Assembly (NCBI GenBank): GCA_900708905.1
Contig: CAADRB010000017.1
Coordinates: forward strand, 793,699-857,698
DNA length: 64,000 nucleotides
Direction of reading: 5' to 3'
DNA from: Hymenolepis diminuta
Lineage: Eukaryota; Platyhelminthes; Cestoda; Cyclophyllidea; Hymenolepididae
The notes beneath the pieces are model-generated. The model was not told the DNA's origin. It saw only the letters and a program-made list of their open reading frames with translations, and did not search any database. Of this stretch, positions 46,267 to 61,277 are shown piece after piece. Each line of letters starts with the position of its first letter. Position 1 is the stretch's first letter. Both the position numbers and the translations under genes were made by a program.

Positions 46267-49200
46267 CATAATGGACAGTGTGGAATGCAGGCAGTGAGAC
46301 AGTTGTGACTGATTATTGAATCGGTTTGCCAAAAATTTCAACGAAGAAAACTAAATCATGATAGATCTATGCAGCTTTCTTACACTGATGGTCACTTTTA
46401 TGGTTTAAACGATTTTGATATTAATAAATATATATATATGATAGGAAAACGAAATAAATTTTTGCCGTTCACCGAGAGTGCACTATTAATTCCACGTCAT
46501 CGCCATGTCATTTTGATGTTATAAATATGGAATATCGAGGCTTGACGAGGTCAATCGTCAGTCATCGGTTGGTTCCTCTGACCCATCAAATTCTACTACA
46601 TTTAGATATTGAAAACCAGCGATTGGCTCAGTCTTCTCCGGTTAATCATAATCTAAACAAATGAATGTATAACGTATTTCCAAATTAAGTCAACCAATGT
46701 CTGATTACCACACTAATCTTGTCCGATCAAATCTCTGTCTTTTCTCTCTCTCTCTCTCTCTCTGGAGTCTGGGCACTGTATCATACCAAAAGACAGGGCT
46801 CTAATCCAGGTATTCTAGCAACCAAACTAACACATTTGATGCCATTGACTTCACTAAAGTATATTTGGGATAGAAGTGCATGCTTTTTTTCATTAAATTT
46901 TTCAGTTTTTCGAAAAAATAAATACCGATAATTGAATTCACTAGTAATACTTTATTTAAATTTACACCAAAGATGTGAATTTTATGTCAATCTCTAATGA
47001 AGAAAAATGTGACAATTTTCGTTGATTAATGAGAGAGGTGAAGAAACATGTAGCTAAAATGATTTGCTTTACGCAAATTCTATAATTTTAGAATAAGTTA
47101 ACAGTGAGTTTAGATAATTTAATCATTTAAAAAGATAAATTTATTTAATTTCACTTTGCTTGATCAAATTCAGCTTTGACGAATCCCATTGGTCCTTTAT
47201 TTCAAAAATAAGATATTAAATATTATGCATTACCTTATACTAAAGCTTTAAAGAATTTAGTACTTTCGTTGGTAGTTGGGTAAAGTAGCGCTTTCCTACT
47301 CACATGCATGGAGGGGAAGTCGCGTAATCCAACGATAGCCTTCTTTCAATTGTTACGTATTTCAAACGGCCTTGGTAGCCGATAATTACGGCATCAACAA
47401 CAATTTCTTTATGCATCTAGCAGTATAAATAATAAAAATATATTAACATATATATGATTATTGATATCTCTCACATTTATATGATAGAATTAATGAAGTT
47501 CTGAAGCTGCTATTTTTCCCTTTATGTGGGAAGGTGTCGGAAACTACGAAATGGCATCAACTGATTAATTCAATATAAAAACTAAACGTTTCCACTTTCG
47601 CTATCTATGACCCGTTGAATTGATAGTAATTACCACTTAGAGATATTAGCTTTAACAATAATAGTTACATTCAAAATTTAACTACTGATCGAAAGCTAGA
47701 TTTATTGTCTCATATAACTTGTAAAAGACAGGTGAGAGGGGTCACACTTCTACTCAGATAATACAGTAATTTATTCTTTTAGAAAGTCTAAGCTCTCGCA
47801 GAGCCCTGAAACGTGAAGAGCAAGCATGGCGGATTCCTCTGAGAAATCCAGCAGTCAGACTTCAACGAAGATAATACTTTGACTTTCGGCTGCTATGAAA
47901 AGTCTTCCCAGTTTTCCTACCCTAATGCTTTTTCTGAATCACCAAATTCCATGAAGGACTAGAAAAGACCTATACAAAATCAAGGCTACGGCAAATCGAT
48001 TAGGACGCCTCTGTTCAATCGGACCGTCGTGGCTAAAACAGCTGATAACGTCGATCTCTGTCTCAAATAGCGCAAATTCCTTTCATTGGGGATTTAGAGT
48101 GTAAACGCTGAAGTAAAAATCTGTCAACCGTACACGAATGTTTGTGGAACAGTACGTATTACTCTTCCATTATCGACTAGATCGCTGCACCTCTGGCGCA
48201 GTGATCAACAAGGGCTTTCAGAGACCAAGTTCCGGTTGTCATAGGTCTTTTAAAAGACAAGAGTGGAGAAGAAATATGTAATCCAACCTCATTTTTCTGA
48301 ACTAATGACATGATAGATGAATACAACAAACAATTATTCAATTTTAATATCTGATCTGCATAAATCGGTAATAATTTACCTTATTAAGATGATATTAACC
48401 TGTCAGATAAATCACTGATAAGTAAAAAATTTAATTGCGTAGTTTAAATGGGTATTCCTCACTGTAAAATAATAATATCAAAAGGCAAGCTCATAAGTTA
48501 TCTGTGGATATTTTGTATAGAAATTAACAAATAATCCGTTGAAGTGGAAATTGTCAAGGCGACACCGGTTAATGACATTATAGTAAGATAGTGATGACTT
48601 TTGAACAGATATTTTCCATCAAAAATTTGCTCGTTATCTATTCTACCAAGTCTTTATCAAGATTTAAAGGAATATAAGCCTATTAGACACGTATACATTT
48701 GCTATGAAAGACACTCCTATTTAATAACCGCTTCCATTGCTTATTTTCTAAGAGACCTAACAACTATCTCTCATCATACAATTTCAAAACTTATCGAAAC
48801 GACACTTTACGATTAAATTCATGTTAAATAAGAAATGATCCATTAGAAGTTTCTTGATCGGAGGTTTACGAAATCGTCTTTACTCTTCCTTCGCCTCGCT
48901 CCCACCGCCCAACCTATAGCATATCAATGGGTTTCAAAATTATCACTATTAATTATTATCAATCGATTCTAGAAAATTGTCATTTTTCAATAATTTATTT
49001 GAACAAACACATCTAAGTACATATTTGTAATAATGGGAAGGCAATTGTTAATGGCCGCCTTAATTCTAACACTCTACTATGACTGTAAGATTTGAGAAAT
49101 AGAAGAATTTGAATAGCGGAACAGACCGGATATAGTCTTCACGTCTAGTTCAGATAAGGGAATAAGACAAACTATCGGGAACTCACGGATTACTGACAAC

Positions 49201-50015
49201 AGGAATATCTGTAGTTACATTTTTGATGATATTCAGCCTAGTTAACGATTGTTCTTGGCCAAATATATGGATTTATCTGGCCTAGACTGCATGGTTAGAC
49301 ACGAAGTGTGGATTCCAACAATCAGTAGGTGAGCACTCTTTCCTCGCATCACTAAAGTATGCATTTGAGTTGTGTCTATGTATGCGGCAGCATAAGAGAT
49401 CGAGATCATCAAGTTTATCGGAAAATGGCAGTTACTGTCTTAACACAAGAAGGAAGTCTGGTATGTGATTGTCTCTTAAACGTAGTGCGACCTTAATTTC
49501 AGAATAGGCTTCTAGTAAATCCAAATTTGCAAAGCATGAGCAACCATTTAGTATCGAAAATTTGTCATCTGGAGCAGTTAGAAGGTAGAAATCGGGTTCA
49601 AAGATGTCATTTAGATCAGTAGACTGGTCGACGCATAATTTAATAGTTCCTTTACTTTTGCGAACAAAAATAGCAATAATATTCGGAAGTTAAACTGGTT
49701 GAACTGACTTAATAATAACTAACAGTCTCTCTAGGCTATCTAAATGGATGGAACAGCACTAAATTGCTTCTTTGCTTCCTGGTATAAATCATATACAAAG
49801 ACCAAAAATAACAAACGCTCTAGGGCATCAAAGATTATAGAGATAAGGGGAAATGTTGAAATTTACGTTTGCAGTGGCCAAAGTATTAAATTTTAATTTT
49901 ACCTGATAGTGATAGAGAAAGCTGTGAAAAACGAAAAAATAAACTCTAATACCTGCAATATGCTTTAGAACTACGTTCATCGATATACAAAAAGGAAGGA
50001 GGAAAATTGAACTCG
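46267..50015. other. Intergenic DNA after mariner copy C
   Basis: AT-rich; a TC microsatellite lies at 46743-46763. No ORF here resembles a known family. Confidence 0.55.
46743..46763. repeat. TC dinucleotide microsatellite
   Basis: A run of about ten TC units. Confidence 0.9.
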
Positions 50016-50349
50016 TGGAGTGCGCAAAGTTACCAAGGCTGACCAAATGAATCTCGAGCGCTAAAATATTCTGGAAAGTACAGATGTGCGTGAAAGAGGC
50101 CTCCCAGCAAATCAGCGATCAATATTCGTACAGCGTAGGGTTATTTTACTCAGTTACTAAGCTTCTAGTGGTAAAACACTCTCCACACGATATCTCCTGT
50201 GTTCTCGCTACTTTGGACGTAGTCAAGCTAATTTTGGGAGAAACTTATGCCAGAGCACTCTTCTGGAGGCTTATCTGCAGCTAACAGTTGGACTTCTAAG
50301 AGGATTAAGAAGGTTTAGCCAAGGGTTTATTTGGGTAGCATCCGCTACA
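50016..50349 (+). repeat. Hairpin-ended interspersed repeat, copy 2
   Basis: Aligns by eye with 62904-63276 through TACCAAGGCTGA, ATTCTGGAAAGT, AATCAGC, ACTTTGGAC and GGACTTCTAAGAGGATTA. It ends in GGTAGC-ATCC-GCTACA (50334-50349), a 16-nt hairpin with a GNRA-unrelated 4-nt loop and one wobble pair. A 66-codon ORF at 50084-50284 is not conserved in the other copies. Confidence 0.7.
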
Positions 50350-52950
50350 AGCTTACAATAAATGCTTAAATATTTGAAACTCCAAGTATTGATTTATTAT
50401 AATGGTCAATAATTATTAATTATGAAATAAACTTTATAAAACAAACTTTTATTTATTTGATAGTTCAGATCTGATAAATGCATACAGCAGAATTGTATTG
50501 TCAAATAAATAGAACCAGAGGTGCAAGAGACGTAAATAATGTCATTAAGAACAGATAAGATGGGAAAAGTACGCTTTTTAAAAGTAACACTTTAGATAAC
50601 CCTATTCAAGCTCGGTAACGATCTGGAAATCGTACACACCCTCCACTACGAGCAGTTGGTATTGATATTTACGTTTAAGTGACTGGATGATATGAACATA
50701 ATGCTGAGGAAGCAGTTTTAGAAACAAGCTTATCAAGATAGGCAGGTTTCTTGCAATCTGCGGAAGCAATAGATTCTTTGACATTTCGGTGGATAATGAA
50801 AGTCATTTCACTTCTTCCGAGGACTGGGAATGGACCATCATAAATTGATTGGATTGGATAACGAACAGTATAACGCCGAAGGAAAACATGTAAACAAATT
50901 TTAAGTCAATAGAAATAAAAGAAGACAGTTTTATGTTTATGCATGTGAGATCGAAGCCGTTTAGAATTTGGCCAATGGAAGTCATTCGAAGGAGAAAAAA
51001 TTGTCCGGACAGTTTAAAGGGAACTGGAAAAAACCATTTATGTTGTGAAAAGATTAGGAGAGGCTCTTAATTACAGATTGATCAACTGAAATTTCATCAG
51101 GAAAGATCAAATAATCATTAATTCAGAGATGATTTTATAATTTTCTCACCCCTTTAAACGAAGCTCTTCAATAAAAGGGTGTTTTGATGATATTCTGAAA
51201 TGCTGACAGCCTTTTCGCCTAATGAATAGTGTGTATTGTCTTGATTCTTGACTATTTCTTCAAGAAATACTTCCATTTCTATTTTGTTGTTATTTCACAA
51301 CAGGCATTTTTTATTTGCACATTTCGTTTGAAGTGATATTTCAAGATCATTTTTAAATGGTATGCGAACCCTGGATTCGAATGCACTTTAAGAAAAATTC
51401 TTTGTATATAATTCTTTCCAAAAATTGGAAAGAAAGAATATAAAAATAGAACTTTTTGAGGAATCCTACACTGGTAAATACTTCGATTAAAATTTACTAA
51501 CAAAACTTTTTAGGGCTTTTTAATGCTTCAAAAAGATTGTTTGGAATTTAATGACACATTTATTACTTGTTCATAACATGCACTGTCAAAATTACGATAT
51601 TGCCAGTATTATTCTACTAACCGTGAATCCTGTGATGTCTGTGACTCGTTATTCCAGACCGTTAAATTGCCAGCTTCATTGAATTCAAAATCGGAAGGCT
51701 GGTAAGTGCCTGAATAAGTCTATTGAAGTACTATACAAAAGGGTGATGTCTTGCGGGAGGGGGAGGAGTTATGTCGTATCACTTCAACAGACAATTTGTG
51801 AACAATGGTGAGTTCCTTGTCACTTCGATACCACTGCAAATACGACAGAGCCATTTCACCATCGATTAACTGCGGCATGTGAGCAAGGTTCATTCTCGAA
51901 TGTCGATAAATATCGCTTGTTGATTCGGAGTACATGTATTATTCTCAAGAAAGCGGATAATGTGTAGCGGGAAATAGGTTAAGATAAGATAAGCGCTTAC
52001 AAGCTGTCAGGCTGACATGAACCCAAAGTGAATAATGAAAGGTCTGGACCATTGACATATTCAACCATAGTTCCTATGCTACTTGATATGGAAACAGTTT
52101 ATTTTACCGAGACGTTTGTTTCATTTTGAACTCTTCCCAAGAATCCAGAGGATAAATCCTGACATATGAAACTAAAAATAGTTGAAATTGAAGCATTAAC
52201 TGTAGTAAATAAGCAAAGAGGAGTATAGCCAGAGCCCGAAATCAATCAAGATTTAAGACTTATTCTCAGCCGATTCACCAGCCGATTTTATCGGACCCCA
52301 TGTTCCGATGCTTTCCTATGATAAGAATAGTTAAATATTTTGTCCTACCATGGTTATACACGAATAATTAATTTTCTTCTTGCCAGAGTAACAAAAAACT
52401 AATGACATTAGTGAGCTCCATACCCATCACTGCCTGCTATGATCAGAATTTTTTCTACATGAAAACGAATAATGATAAAAAGCTGATTTTTGCGAATCTG
52501 AAAGACTTCCATTCCGTTTGGGCTTTTTTTCAAAGTTATATTTTTCCTTCACACATTGACGTAGGGTCATCATTTGGACAGAAATTATCAGGTTTCGCCT
52601 TTCATGGTATGCAAACATTTTTCAGTTAAAACAAAACCCAAAGTACCCTTTGCGTCATTAGCGATTTGATTTTAGCTGTGGTGATTTTGGTTAAAATGTC
52701 GCCTGGAGCATCATAAAAAACAAAACATATTCTCTTAGAATTTTTAAAAGCGTGAAAATCCAATGAAAACCAATTTATAATATTTTATTCATTTTTGTTA
52801 TTTTTTAATTTCAGATTAAGTTCTAGCTTAGTAATTATCAAGGGTGGAGAAAGAAAAATAGCTTAGCCGTTACCATCCTAAGTCTTACAAACCCCAATAC
52901 TTCTAGATGAAGGATATACAAGGTTGTGGAATATCAGTTTTATTAACAAA
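50350..52950. other. Intergenic DNA between the hairpin-ended repeat and the SINE
   Basis: AT-rich with short unconserved ORFs on both strands (for example 52402-52629 plus). Nothing recognised. Confidence 0.5.
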
Positions 52951-53165
52951 CTGGGCGAGTGACGTGGTGATTAATGCACTTGTCGGCAAAGTCAGATATC
53001 ATGGGTTCGATGCACATTCAATGAGCCCTGGTTAAGTCTGACTAATAGAGTGGCAGGGTAATGACGTTACAGTTCTATGGGAGCCACATCGATCAAACAG
53101 ATGGAATAAGTCAAGTCAGTCATATCGCCAGATGAGTTCGGAGGTGGCAGGCAAGCCACCCCAAT
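52951..53165 (+). repeat. tRNA-derived SINE
   Basis: The head resembles a tRNA: GGGCGAG acceptor-like start, TGGTGATTAATGC in the A-box position, then ACTT-GTCGGCA-AAGT forming a stem with a 7-nt loop that has T at position 33. GGGTTCGATGC provides a B box, with T-arm ATGGG/CACAT pairing at four of five positions. A tRNA-unrelated body of about 130 bp follows (including GTAATGACGTTAC and GGCAGGCAAGCCACC) before AT-rich flanks. Such heads are Pol III promoters of SINEs moved by LINE machinery. It is unlikely to be a functional tRNA gene, because the acceptor stem does not close. Confidence 0.6.
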
Positions 53166-55179
53166 TTATTAATAAGCAAATTAATTATATATACAAAACA
53201 TTTCTTTGTTAGACGTCAGTCATGTCGCATTGTCGAAGTTTCGGCGTGATGATAGACACCTGTTTAGGTATCTAAGTGCAAACACGCAAATACACAGCGG
53301 GACCATCTGTGGACACAGTAGTGGAGATCTTATCGCCAGTCAATTATTTCTAAACGCCAGGTTTTGTTAGACATCCATTGACTATAACAGTTTCTATCTA
53401 CATGTTTTCACTGTCGTATGGGACTGTCAGCGTCAGTTAGTACATTCCAGGGATTTCCTTCCTTAGTCTTCAAGTGAAAGTGCACATAAGTTGCTCGATG
53501 AGTAGAATCGATGCTTTTATCCCAATACTCAGGAAAATTTTATAAAACACTTTAAATGTGATGGCCTTGTGACTAGCAGACACAATTGTCAAATTAGCAG
53601 AGTAAAGCTAAAAACACAAATTTAATAAAGTAGAAAAGCCAATTAACGGTTAACTACCTGAGAAATGCGTCAATCGCAGAATGAAGTAGAAAATGGGATT
53701 TAAATAGATAAGCTAACAAAAGAAACAGTCTAATGTAGGTTTGAGATGAGGTCACTGCAAGTTCAAGAAAATGGTTCGTTCATCGTTACTTTCTTAATAT
53801 AATGCGTCAGGCAATTAATTGGGGATCATTATCTAGGCAATATAGGTTACTTCTATTTTTAAAAGACAAAACTAAACAGCTGCCATCGCTGATTGTGAAA
53901 TGGGTAAAAAGAAATCCTTTGATAATTTTGTCGCATTTCGGTGACCAGTGTTCGTGAAGACTGTAGAAAATATGAGGTTAAATATAATCTTTTATTCTCA
54001 CTGATTGCGTACTATCGCTGAACTCTAATCCACACAATACAATCCCTATAATAACATTTCATATATGCATTGCAATAAGATTGGCATTATTAATCAGGAA
54101 AAGACGAGATCGGTGATCTCTTTTATGCTTTACCAATGACCAAATATTACTATTAAATCATTAAATAGCAGCCTCTGTGAGATTTTTAGGTTTCTTTCTA
54201 AACCAGAAGGAAGAAGGGAAAAATCCAAAATTCAAGTGACAATTTTCATCAAGAAAATATACTTGTTTAAGGGAGGTGGTTGGGTGCCTGGATAATTGCA
54301 GCAGTTATATGTCTAGACATGAGCTTGATAAGCCAATAGTCGATAGCTCACCGCTCTAGGGGTAGAGTTTTTGAAATTCGTTCTCATGCATGGAAAATAT
54401 TCAATTCCACATCCTATTTATCATGTAATTCAATCTGCTTTTTCAGCTGGAGAAATAGATGTGAAGAAGGCACTTCAATTACTGCCCCTTTTATTAAGCA
54501 ATTCATCACTACCCAAATAACCAACTTGGAAATGATTCATCCATTCAATGCTAAAAAATATAAGTCAGCGTCCAGTTTAGGATATTTAATTTGGACATAA
54601 AGATGTATGGCAGAATGCCAGTTTCTGATGTGAGCTACTTCAAAATATCTCCCCTCTTCTTTGGTAAAATGTCACGGAAATTTTCCTTAATGGGGTTGGT
54701 AAGTTAACAAGTTCATTAAATGCGTACCATTTGCTTGAAATAAGCACATATGCATGAGCAAAATCAAGATTTCTGTTTCATTTCAACATGACAATTCTAA
54801 GATGTCTATCGGGATTCTGCTAAATGAGTGCAAAATTTGAGTCAAAAATAGCCAAAACTTCAAAAAATCAAAACACATTGTCGCCTGACACTGAGCACAT
54901 TTTGCCAATCACACCTTAGCTCTTCTATTATACGAATTTGCGTGATATTGTGTTAACTTGTAGTACTTTTGCACCCTGACTCATAGGTTTCCCTTCTTAT
55001 TACTTATCTACTGACTTACACCTCTGATCTAATTGTCAATGGCTCATCAAAAAAGAACGCGAAATCTGTAAACCGCCTTATTGTATCTCATTTCATCTGC
55101 TTCTCAAACTCCGAACCGCCCTGGCTCAATACTGACACCCGTTCTTTTCACTCCCGATTTCGCCTCCTACTCCTTCCTC

Positions 55180-55245
55180 CATTCCCTCCCTCACTTCCTT
55201 CCAGTTATCCAGTATACGCGTGGTCCTAATTGACTCTTGATCTTC
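55180..55245 (+). repeat. Pyrimidine-rich dispersed repeat, copy 1
   Basis: CCTCACTTCCTTCCAGTTAT and the following TATACGCGTGGTCCTA match the order of blocks at 61278-61345 (CCTCACTTATTCC, GGTTATTCAATATGCGCCTG, ATCCTACTTTACTCTT) with scattered changes. Origin unknown. Confidence 0.4.
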
Positions 55246-58200
55246 TCACTTGAAGAGGGCTGTTGTTACCTCAGAAACTTAGGAAAGTTATTTGTTCTAT
55301 TAGAAATATTCAACCTAATTTAGTGGAGCTCTTTAAGTTGCCTTACTAGAGGGATTATTGCTACTTTAAACACTTTTGCCTTTTCTGATAGATCACGTAA
55401 ACAAAACAAAATAATCATTTTTAAATTATGGTTTCAGAGATCTTTGGCATCAAGTAAAATTGAATTTGCCCAACAGGTTATCTACATACTCCTCTGCCAA
55501 AATAAAGACGGTGGAATTTGTTCTTAAATAGAGATAGAAAATGTCACGAATTTGCATTTTTAATATTATAAATAGGGTAGCATTGTTACATGTGCCTTTT
55601 TTATATTATGAAAATCTCAGATTAGAAGTTGATGAAATTTTAGAAGTAAAATCATTTGAAAAATGTATTATAAAATTTAGATATTTTTTGCTTTTGCTGT
55701 AAAACTTGACGTTGTATAAAATCTTGACAGCACCATGTCTGGAATTAAATTTTAACACAGTGAATTTAGTGATTCGAGCTTATTTAAAAATAGGCTTTTT
55801 TGCTTTGTTGACGTTATTAATTAGGAGATTCGCTTGTACATATTCACAAGGCCAATTTATGTCCCAGAGTTCGTTTGCCAGTGACGCGCCGGTTGCTGTA
55901 GGCACTCATTGGAACACCTATAATGCTTGATCTACAAAACGCAGCTTATTGTTGATACATTATATAAATTATTGACAACTGTTGGGCTGTGATTTTCATG
56001 GTTGCGATTGTAAGAGTAAGAAGTGAGGTAAATTTATTTTCCACAAACATTTATTAATTAGGAGCAGAAAATTTATGCAAAATCATTCTTCTTCTTCAAA
56101 CTTTGGGAGAAAAAAAACCAACCGAAGTGACAAGGCCGACCATCATAATTAACCAACCGGTAAACAAGCATGAATTTTCTCAGTCATTTATGTGGTGAAT
56201 CGATGAATTTGAGTTTTGATACATAAACAACCCATCAAATAAACGTTTTACAACCCGAAAAAAAAACAATGAATGAAATTAAACTCTTTGATAATTGACT
56301 TTACTCTAAAACTATTTTCGACTCCCCCCCCCCCTCATTTCTTTTTCAGGGTTTAGTGTTAATCTAGATCAAATGCTTTCCCAAATTACAAAATAGTATT
56401 CTTTGCCCTGATTTGTGCTTTGATAACAATAATATAATCCATACCTAAAACTCTCTAGAAAGCAGTCAAAATCAGTATTCATTTCATCCTTCACTGACCA
56501 ATCATAACAAGGTACTAATCTACGAATACTGACACGTTTTAGTTTCTAGAAGTAGCTCTCTCTTCTCTTCGAATTAACTGTGGTCTCAATTACTAAGGTA
56601 GCACACGGCCTTACACCCGATTTCGCCATGTTGGGGAAAATTCTAAAGTATCTAGATTAACTCTTACTGGGACAACATTAAAAAAATTCGAGATTATCAA
56701 AAATGACCTGAGTCAGTACTTATTTTTTGTTATATATGTGTAATTACATAGTGCATGTTAAGATCCTAATTGTAGACACCAAGATGTCGAACATGTACGT
56801 TTAATTTAAACAGAAATGTGCGTCGTATAGTCCTGAATTTATTGGCAATAAATATTATAATAAATCCATTTATTATAATCGGAATTAGTGTTTCATGCAA
56901 TGCTTCATATAGTTCGCCCCGTCAGGATGTTTGACATATCTGGGAGCTTAATAAATCGAATGAATGATATTATCTCTCTCTCCCCCGCATATATTTTAGC
57001 CCAAACTTTTGTTTCTTTGGGCAACAGGAGCATTCCATTCTATTTTTATTTTAAATAACACGAACGACAATAAGTATTTCTGCAGATATTTTGAATACAT
57101 TAGAATATTTAAAAATTGATGCACTAGGAATGATGTCTGAACTGCCTTACGCCCAAACAGAAATGAAACCATTAAAACGTGCGTTTGCATACTCGGAATG
57201 TTGCATATGTATTCCGAAGGTCTAAATCATTAATTTTCTGGGAAGGAAATATCAAAATTATTTTTAAAAAACAGATATCGCTTAGCTATGACTAAACCAG
57301 TGGAATCCTACAGCATTTACTCTTCTCAGTTATCTTTTAACTTTGAATAAACTATAGGCGCTCATTTTTCCATTTAAATACGTTATCCTATCCGAAAAGA
57401 TAGCCTTACTTTCAGGAAAGGGTGGTGAATGCACCTCATGGATTTTGGGATTTTTGTTTAGAGAATACATCCAGTCAATTCTTCTCCTTTTTCATACACT
57501 TGAAATGTTCAACCCTCTACAACTTCAAATTAAGTAGTATTATCTCAAAAATCCTTCAAAGGTAGATTAATGTAGGAATTGGAGATTAAATTCTGTTAAA
57601 CAATTTAATTGCATTGATCAGAGATATCCTCAATGAATTCCTATCTTTTAGACGCGGTCATAATTAAATACAATCTCTCCAGCTATATAGGGGAAACGTT
57701 CTCCGCCTTGGAGAGAAGGGTAGCATTTTGGATCTCCTATTATGAGAAAACCGTATTCTGCTATCCTTTTATTCGGCCGATTTAATCAGCGGAGTTTACT
57801 ATTCCGCTCACCACATGTACATCGACAGACATTGAAAATGTGAGTTCTAACGTTGAAAACGAGCGCGTCAACAGCAGCGCTAATTTAATTGCGTGGATGT
57901 TTGCTTACCATAGTTTTCTATAAATAAGAGATATACTAAATAAAGTTTCATATTTTATATGCATTTATTATTTAAAATTAAACTAACATTTTTGCGGTCG
58001 AATTTTACCAAAATTAACACCTAATCCTCATGCACACATGTTTTTTTACTTTTGTGGAAAATAATCCGGTTTTGCACCTTCTAAATATAATTTCAAAATT
58101 TTCATGCACGTTCAGTTTTTTGCCTGATTGATAAATTTGCAAACTGCATACGATTTGGGTGGCCAATAACAGTTCAGTTCCGCTTGGTGATATGTTTTCT

Positions 58201-61200
58201 TTCTAAATGGAAACAAATTTAGATACTTTCATGATTAAAATTGAATAGAAAATGGGTCTTTAAAAAAATATTTGAGGAGGAAAAGGTTTATAAAATGATT
58301 ATTTTCATTAATTAGTTAAGGAATCAAATTCTTCAAAATTGCTAAATTGTTTTTATTATTATCCATGAAAATGCAAAAAAACTTGCACAGGTTTTAATAA
58401 TTGTATATCTTGTGAACATATGAAATAACGGAGTGGTCCAGTTGGGAGATGAAACGCTGTTTGAATAGGAATGTACAAGTTCACATTATTCTTGAAGGAT
58501 ATGATTCACTGCGCAACATCAACATTCAAATAATGCCCTATTTTCATGATTTGATCGCCGTGTTTCTGGGTGAGCCCATGCTTGCGATATTCAGGACTTG
58601 TTGGACATTTGATAAAATTGAATGGTTGTTCATGTCACTTTGATTTACCTGAGTCTTCTTAAAACTATGAGCCCATAGTCAAAGGCAAAAAAGAGCATAT
58701 TTTAAAGTAGCAGAGCTCACTACTGATCATTCGTGGCAATCTATAATAATCAGTTGCAATATATATATGCTCATGAAGAAGTTATAACAATGATGTAGTT
58801 GAAAGCCAAACTTATTAAAGTTTTCGACGATTTTGACGCCTACTTTCATCCTTACATAATATTTGAATTAAAATTTAATTAAATTGATTATTTTCAAAGA
58901 CAATTGTGGATTTATCGGGTTTCAAACAATTAGCTACTTTAGGATTCCTGAAATTTGATAACTAATTCCCCAGATAAACCAGTTATTGTTTGTTTATCTT
59001 TAAACAAACATGCAAAGTCAAAGAGTGAGCGTAAATTGATTCCTAGGCCAACACAAGTCAAGGAAAAGTGCAAATTAGTACAACTGATCTATCAGATGCT
59101 GGCAACGCAGTTGTTTTAGTTATCATATTTTGAACTTTTGTGTTAGAAAAAATGTATCAAATTCATAATGTAATTTAATACACTCCACAACATTGAGAAC
59201 TTCGAGAAGCGATAGCAGAACGGCATAAAAATTTCCTAAATGATGCAATCAAATACTCTAAACACTACTTAAATTATCAAGTAGCGAAATCATCTGAGGT
59301 AATATACGTGTCATTACACTATTAAAGTACACGTCCTTATGCCAGCGAATAAATTTTCGATCATTAAATCATAAGCGTCTGTTGATTCTCCACCCGAAGT
59401 TATTTGGATCCTTTGAAAGTATCCTACCTGATGAAAGTGCTTCCATTTAATAAAGTACTTGCAATTGGAATTAAAGGAAATTGGGAAAAAATTACTTCAT
59501 TGTAGAAATAAAGACATAGTTACATAATGTACCGCCTCTGAAATCGATCAAGCCCTCTGTAACCTGTCTTAGAAGAGGGACTCAGTATGTCTCACATAAC
59601 CCATGGTAGATAGAAACAAAGAAATATTCCTGAATATTCTGGATTTAACTTCCATAAATAATGGCATCTACTGTCCGATCGACATCTTTGTAAACTGAGT
59701 TCTAGGTCATCATAATAATGAGTGATGTATGCCAGGAAAGATATTTCCACTAATTGAAAAATAGCTTTCTAAAGGGAGCTCTAGAATGTGCCAAGTTATC
59801 TGCACACTCTGAACTTCAAAAATCAGTTAATCGAATGCGAGTATTAAACACTTTAATTACAAAAATAAGGAACCGATCTATTTAATACTACATTTATATT
59901 CAAATTCATTTAATTTAGAAATAAGTATTTCATTACTGATTTCCCATTAACTTTCTGACCTAATTTATCCTTCACTGATCTAATAATCACTTAATGTTAA
60001 TGCAACCTTGTCCAAACACGATTGGTGACCGAAATCACCCAGCAATTGGAAAACCTTCTTAAAGTATATAAGTGAACGCACTCTGAACAACTGACTAACA
60101 CACCATGTCTGAGTAGTCATTCCAAATTTTATTTGTCTCCTTTATTTCCTACCCAATAAAAGACTTCAAACCTAAACACCATTACTACTCTGGTTAACAT
60201 AGACCTCCACAAGTATTCTCCCAGGTCGAAGCAATTGCCGTCAAAAACTGAAAACATAGGAGGTCCCGAATGATATATGGAAATTACAGGTAATTTCAAA
60301 TGTGATGTATGATCGTATTAAACGCTATTTTCGGTCAAAAATGTTTATTAATAAGTATCGACATATTAATGAAACGAACGCTCACTCTGTTTATCAATAT
60401 TTAATTCAACATCTAAAAATGTGCTGAAACAAGTATGGCCATACATAGAACAACTTATTTTGTTCCTTTCTTCCGTTCATAATTTCAGAAATATTTTTTC
60501 TGCTTAAATTTTTTTCCTAAACCCGGATTGGTTAAGTGTTACCACAAAGCTATATTTACCTATGAAAGCTTAGATTGATGAATTTGGAGCTTTGTGATGC
60601 TTGAAGACCCAGTTGTTATTGTTATACTCTACGTGCTTGGGTGCAGTTGATCCAAGATCACAGATAGAGAACACAGAAATACAGTCGCTGCAAAACATTA
60701 ATTGGTCTATATGGACAATTTTTATACCATTGGCTGCAAAAGATCGAAACTGCCATTCCCAGTAATTGACTTTCAAGTTCGATGTACCAGAATGCATTTG
60801 GTCAGACAACGAACCAATCAGTGAATGATGGTTGGTCTACAATAGAAATAAAAAAGAACTGATATTGCACTTCCTGTTAACGGTAAGGCATTGTTTCGGC
60901 TTCCTTTTGCAGATATTCAATTGACCAGATTATTCGTGTTTACTTCGATAACAAAAGGTTTGAATTAACCTTATATCCAAAGGCCTGGAGTGTCTAATAC
61001 CCCAATAAGACCACGTGGCTCCAAAGTACTTAAAATTGAAGGGCGAGAGATATGTGATATGCTCACTGAAAATGACCTTGTAGTACGCCTGCATACATCT
61101 CATACATCTGCATTGTCCCAATTGACAGTTGATGTCACTTTGGTAACCCATTTGACGAATAATAACAGCCAACTCTTCTCAGCGCACCTTTATTCTCCGT

Positions 61201-61277
61201 AATTATCACAACCTTATTTCCACTCGCTCAGCAATGATGCTTGTTTTCTTTCTTTATATTTCTAAATACTTCCTCTT

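Noticed and set aside
60570..60809. 79-codon minus-strand ORF with a Cys/Trp-containing sequence that looked domain-like
   Set aside because: No motif could be matched to a family, and there are no flanking exons with consistent splice sites.
60990..61202. ORF with SQLTVDVTLVTHLTNNN, briefly resembling the SSPDLTFVS block of LINE endonucleases
   Set aside because: The required spacing and catalytic residues are absent, and an 80-codon ORF overlaps on the other strand.
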